From Bacteroidota bacterium (GTDB lineage Bacteria; Bacteroidota; Bacteroidia; UKL13-3), in NCBI GenBank assembly GCA_947477885.1, contig CANJUD010000005.1, positions 124,001 to 188,000 on the forward strand: a stretch of DNA of 64,000 nucleotides, in the 5' to 3' direction. Under the pieces are notes generated by a model. It worked only from the letters and a program-made list of their open reading frames with translations, was not told where the DNA came from and did no database searches. The position numbers and the translations under genes are program-made. Positions 60,684 to 64,000 of the stretch are shown here, piece by piece. Position 1 is the stretch's first letter; each line of letters begins with the position of its first letter.

Positions 60684-61820
60684 ATGGGAAACATCTACAA
60701 AACATTGTTCTTGGCGGTTTTTATTTGGTTTGCATCATGTAGGATTGACAAACGTTTTGATAATTCAAATGGCAATCAAATCCTAACTCCTTATACACTC
60801 AATATACCTGCAGGAATTACTGCACCTGTAATACCAGCAGATAATCCTTTAACCGAAGAAGGAATTGCATTGGGCCGTAAGCTTTTTTACGATAAAATTC
60901 TTTCTGCCGACAATAGTCAAGCTTGTGCTACTTGCCACGATTTAAAATTTGGATTTACAGATAATAATAATTCGTTTAGTACAGGTATCGATAAAATAGT
61001 GGGAACTCGCAATGCTATGCCATTATTCAATCTCGATTGGAAAACACATGGGATGTTCTGGGATGGCCGCTCTCCTACTATGGAAACACAAGTATTGGGG
61101 CCCATTCAAAATCCCATTGAGATGCATCAAACTTTAGATGCTACTGTTGCCAAATTAAAAGCCCATCCAGAATATCCTAAACTATTTAAGCAAGTATTTG
61201 GTACTGCTAATATAACACCAGAAATGATTGGAAAAGCCATTGCCCAATTTGAGCGGACGATGCTGTCTTTTAATAGTACTTTTGACAGGAACAGATTGAG
61301 TTTAAGCCGTAACCTATCAATTAATCTGCAAAAAATTGCAAATGATACAAATGCCTTTCACAAAATATCAAGCTCGATTGAGCGTGGTATGGTGATATTT
61401 TATTCGCCTGATCCCACTTTAAGGTTTAGCGGTCACTGTTCGCATTGCCATGGTGCCAAAGCAAGTGGAAATGATATATTGTTTACAGATGACAGGTTTC
61501 ACAACAACGGCTTAGTAACTTCAGATTCGGGAAGGATGGCATTTACAAAAAATCCTTATGATAGAGGTTTCTTTATTACACCAAGTCTTCGTAATTTAGG
61601 ATTTACCGCACCTTATATGCACGATGGCAGTTTGAAAACACTTAAAGAAGTGATTGACCATTATACAAATGGGGTTCAAAATTTAAGTGACCCAACAACA
61701 AAAACTGATTTCTCAAAACCACTTCCACTTACCCAATCAGATAAAGATGATTTGCTAAATTTCCTATTATCATTAAACGATACTTCCTTCGCTGAAAACC
61801 CTGCTTTTAAAGCACCATAA
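60684..61820 (+). CDS. Di-haem cytochrome c peroxidase family protein (MbnH-like)
   Basis: A 378-residue protein with a lipobox (WFASC, Cys19) and two c-type haem motifs: C81-AT-C84-H85 and C252-SH-C255-H256. PLFNLDWKTHGMFWDGR, GPIQNPIEMHQT and PSLRNLGFTAPYMHDGSLKTLKEVIDHY are family hallmarks of bacterial cytochrome c peroxidases and MauG/MbnH proteins. Adjacent to MbnP, it probably oxidises a tryptophan of its partner as in methanotroph MbnPH; peroxidase activity is the alternative. Confidence 0.9.
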   Translation: MGNIYKTLFLAVFIWFASCRIDKRFDNSNGNQILTPYTLNIPAGITAPVIPADNPLTEEGIALGRKLFYDKILSADNSQACATCHDLKFGFTDNNNSFSTGIDKIVGTRNAMPLFNLDWKTHGMFWDGRSPTMETQVLGPIQNPIEMHQTLDATVAKLKAHPEYPKLFKQVFGTANITPEMIGKAIAQFERTMLSFNSTFDRNRLSLSRNLSINLQKIANDTNAFHKISSSIERGMVIFYSPDPTLRFSGHCSHCHGAKASGNDILFTDDRFHNNGLVTSDSGRMAFTKNPYDRGFFITPSLRNLGFTAPYMHDGSLKTLKEVIDHYTNGVQNLSDPTTKTDFSKPLPLTQSDKDDLLNFLLSLNDTSFAENPAFKAP

Positions 61821-61848
61821 TATTAATTTTTTATAGATACAAATGCAT

Positions 61849-61856
61849 TAAATTTG
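61849..61856 (+). promoter_or_regulatory. Putative -7 box for the final gene
   Basis: TAAATTTG matches TAnnTTTG, 60 bases before the ATG at 61917. Confidence 0.4.
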
Positions 61857-61916
61857 CCCCCTATTAAAAAAAAACAATTAAATCAAATTATCAATAAATT
61901 AACCTAATAAATTATA

Positions 61917-64000
61917 ATGTTCAGATTTACTCATTTCTCAAAAAAAGTCAAACTGATTTTCACAATCGGTTTGTTCGTGTTCGGAGCCATGTCTGTCGAC
62001 ACGGCCAATGCTCAATCACCCTGTACGCCTAGTGCCAATCAAAATGGCAGGTGCTGTGGTGCCAATTCACCCATAGGTTTGGGCACAGTTACTTTTGGTA
62101 GTTCCATTAGTAATACCAATTCCTACAATGCTAGCAAAAACTACTATGATTTTACCAATATCAGTGCATGCGTTACTGCGGGTAGTAGTTACTCAATGCA
62201 AGTAAATGCAGCTGGTAATAACTATGACCATGCTATTTGTGTATGGATTGACTGGAATGCAGATGGAACTTTTGCCAGTTCAGAAATCGTATTAAAAGAC
62301 AGTTTTGTAAATGCAGGCGGAAATGCTTCAGGTAATGTAAAGGTTCCATCTAGTCAAAGCAGCGGTATCTATCGTATGCGAGTAATGGGCGACTATTATG
62401 CTTATTATGCTTTCTCAAATCCTCCTCAATATAATCCTTGTCAAGGATATTATTCTGAGTACCAAGATTACACTATTAAAGTTGCCGCTACTTCAGGTAT
62501 TGATGTTACAGCGGTTTCAATTTCAAGCCCTTCTTCTAACAGCGTTCCTTTAAATCAAAATTTTGATATCGATATTATTGCTGGCAATCTTGCAGGCACT
62601 ACAATTGATACTGTGGAGGTAGGTTATCAGATTGATAATAACAGTGCAACCACAAAAACTATAACTGGTCTTGCTCTAGCATCTTGTGCTAATACTTCAG
62701 CGTTGAATATTACCACCACTGCTCAAATAACTACAGCTGGTAGCCATACTTTAAGAGTTTGGGTGAACAAACCCAATGGTGTTAACCCAGATGACAATCC
62801 AAATAATGATACAATTACTTCTTTTATTTGTACCTCTTTGGCGGGTAACTTTACCATCGATGCAGGCTCATCAGCATCGAACAGCAACTTTGTAGACTTT
62901 ACTTCAGCGGTTGATAAGATAAATAAATGTGGTATTAGTGGTGCGGTTAAGTTTACCGTTGCTTCTGGTACTTATACCGAGCAAATTGCAATTGGTGCTG
63001 TAAATGGTGCCTCGTCTACTAACACTATCACTTTCGACGGTGTTGATGCAAGCACACGTACAATTACTTCTTCTAGTTCAGGTGTTACCTTCAAATTTGA
63101 TGGTGCATCATATGTTACTGTTAAAAATCTGACCATCGAAAATACAGCCAGTTCTAATGCAATGGCTGTGCAATTAATGAATGTGTCAGAAAATAACTCA
63201 TTCGATAGTTGTATAGTAAAAATAACAAGTAACAACTACCCAAATATCGCTTTCGGTGGCTGTGATGCTACTTATTATAATACTGGCGATTTTGCAAATA
63301 ATACTACCATTGACAATTCTGAAATTTCGGGTGGTTATATGACAGTAGTTTTTAGCGGTGATTATAATAAGAGCAACTATAGTAATAAATTTAAAAATAC
63401 TTATATTCACGGTGGTGCTTACTATGGTGTGTATTTTATGTATCAAGATTCTGCGTTATTTCAAAACTGCGAAATCACAGCAAACAATGGCTATCCTATG
63501 ATGTGGCAAAATGTTAAATTGGCTGATGTTTTAAATAACGAAATCCACGGTGGATATTATGCTTTTTATTCTTATAATTTGAAAGAGTGTAATATTATAA
63601 ACAATGAAATGTATAACTCTCAGTATGCTACTTTTTATGCATATTATGGTACTACTGTGAATTTCTTCCACAATTCTATTTATAATGATTATAGTAGCAA
63701 CCCAATGGCTATGTATTTATATTCAGGCTCAGGTTGGGATGTTCGCAATAATATTTTTGCTACTGGTAGCAACTCAGGCTATGCATTTTACTGTAATACT
63801 GCAAACGTTCTTACCTCATGCGATTATAATGTATACTTTACAGGCATGAGTTCAAATTATGTATATATCGGCTCTGCATTTTCAAATCTTGCTTCATTAA
63901 CAGGCAATCCAAATGGAATGAATAGCAATATATTTGCTACTGCTCCATCGTTCTTAAGTATGTCTTCTCCTGTCGATCTTCATATTAGTTCAGCGTCAGC
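61917..64000 (+). CDS. Large secreted GEVED/beta-helix protein (partial at 3' end)
   Basis: An open frame of 694 codons from ATG 61917 to the window end without a stop; the rest lies beyond. A signal peptide covers about 1-33 (VDTANAQ). Residues about 60-200 are a GEVED domain (ICVWIDWNADGTF, IYRMRVMGDYYAYYAF, YSEYQDYTIKV). Residues about 205-305 are a CARDB/Ig-like domain (NFDIDIIAGNLAG, HTLRVWVNKPNGVNPDDNP), and from about 310 a right-handed parallel beta-helix with Asn/Tyr-rich rungs. A C-terminal T9SS sorting domain is expected outside the window. It is probably a surface protein. Confidence 0.9.
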   Translation, partial: MFRFTHFSKKVKLIFTIGLFVFGAMSVDTANAQSPCTPSANQNGRCCGANSPIGLGTVTFGSSISNTNSYNASKNYYDFTNISACVTAGSSYSMQVNAAGNNYDHAICVWIDWNADGTFASSEIVLKDSFVNAGGNASGNVKVPSSQSSGIYRMRVMGDYYAYYAFSNPPQYNPCQGYYSEYQDYTIKVAATSGIDVTAVSISSPSSNSVPLNQNFDIDIIAGNLAGTTIDTVEVGYQIDNNSATTKTITGLALASCANTSALNITTTAQITTAGSHTLRVWVNKPNGVNPDDNPNNDTITSFICTSLAGNFTIDAGSSASNSNFVDFTSAVDKINKCGISGAVKFTVASGTYTEQIAIGAVNGASSTNTITFDGVDASTRTITSSSSGVTFKFDGASYVTVKNLTIENTASSNAMAVQLMNVSENNSFDSCIVKITSNNYPNIAFGGCDATYYNTGDFANNTTIDNSEISGGYMTVVFSGDYNKSNYSNKFKNTYIHGGAYYGVYFMYQDSALFQNCEITANNGYPMMWQNVKLADVLNNEIHGGYYAFYSYNLKECNIINNEMYNSQYATFYAYYGTTVNFFHNSIYNDYSSNPMAMYLYSGSGWDVRNNIFATGSNSGYAFYCNTANVLTSCDYNVYFTGMSSNYVYIGSAFSNLASLTGNPNGMNSNIFATAPSFLSMSSPVDLHISSAS

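Noticed and set aside
62972-63446. Two minus-strand frames near the end of the window
   Set aside because: Both are antisense to the continuous GEVED/beta-helix frame, which has signal peptide and domain support.

Overview
The window reads as chromosomal DNA of an aerobic, AT-rich member of the Bacteroidota, probably an environmental and uncultured one. The evidence is: several large secreted proteins ending in a type IX secretion (T9SS) type A sorting domain; many Bacteroidota-type promoter boxes (TTTG plus TAnnTTTG) and few Shine-Dalgarno sequences; a split F-ATPase operon that lacks atpD and atpC; and lineage-typical small families (DUF6913 next to dapA, a DUF6168-like gene before atpB, a DUF6728-like gene). 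No prophage, insertion sequence, rRNA or CRISPR array was seen.

Layout. 1-1400: end of a cytochrome c oxidase cluster (subunit III, subunit IV, SCO copper chaperone). 1.6-10.6 kb: topA, a SirB1-like protein, DUF6913-dapA, a Wzi-like outer-membrane barrel, an SDR oxidoreductase and a DbpA-type helicase. 10.7-16.6 kb: a FrnE-like oxidoreductase facing a five-gene minus-strand unit (GNAT-nitrilase fusion, secreted protein, glycosyltransferase, flippase, small unknown). 17.1-23.2 kb: two giant T9SS cargo proteins. 23.2-25.2 kb: tag, tRNA-Phe, tRNA-Gln, prs. 25.5-30.1 kb: ECF sigma factor, membrane-anchored barrel protein and PKD-rich T9SS protein, preceded by a probable ECF-type autoregulatory promoter. 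30.2-32.4 kb: a decayed AHSA1 gene, then a two-gene HTH-Panacea / RelE-like toxin-antitoxin module and a 68-residue protein. 32.4-34.5 kb: lipoprotein, barrel protein and a 42-bp minisatellite. 34.5-40.1 kb: atpG-atpA-atpH-atpF-atpE-atpB plus an assembly-type gene. 40.1-47.7 kb: YihY, a small membrane protein missing from a length-filtered ORF list, a desaturase, half a transketolase, a hexapeptide acyltransferase, a pseudogene, galE, and purine nucleoside phosphorylase. 47.9-61.8 kb: Asp-box propeller protein, purL, small secreted proteins, DUF420, glyA, lipoprotein, OmpA-family protein, yajQ, and an MbnP/MbnH-like copper/di-haem pair. 61.9-64 kb: a large GEVED/beta-helix secreted protein that runs off the end.

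The most unusual signal lies between the genes. At least fourteen spacers carry short tandem repeats whose period is seven bases although the unit sequence differs from spacer to spacer (AAATCGT, TGACTAC, CGAATCC, TTAATGN, ACTATAT and others). One 42-bp (6 x 7) minisatellite has exactly constant period. Several abut or overlap the stop codon of the neighbouring gene. Alongside them sit multiple families of long palindromic (REP-like) elements, one of which appears to have been captured in frame inside a T9SS sorting domain. The other candidate for a little-described system is the HTH-Panacea/RelE-like pair with a near-consensus promoter and an overlapping inverted-repeat operator. All functions are inferred from sequence reading without database searches.
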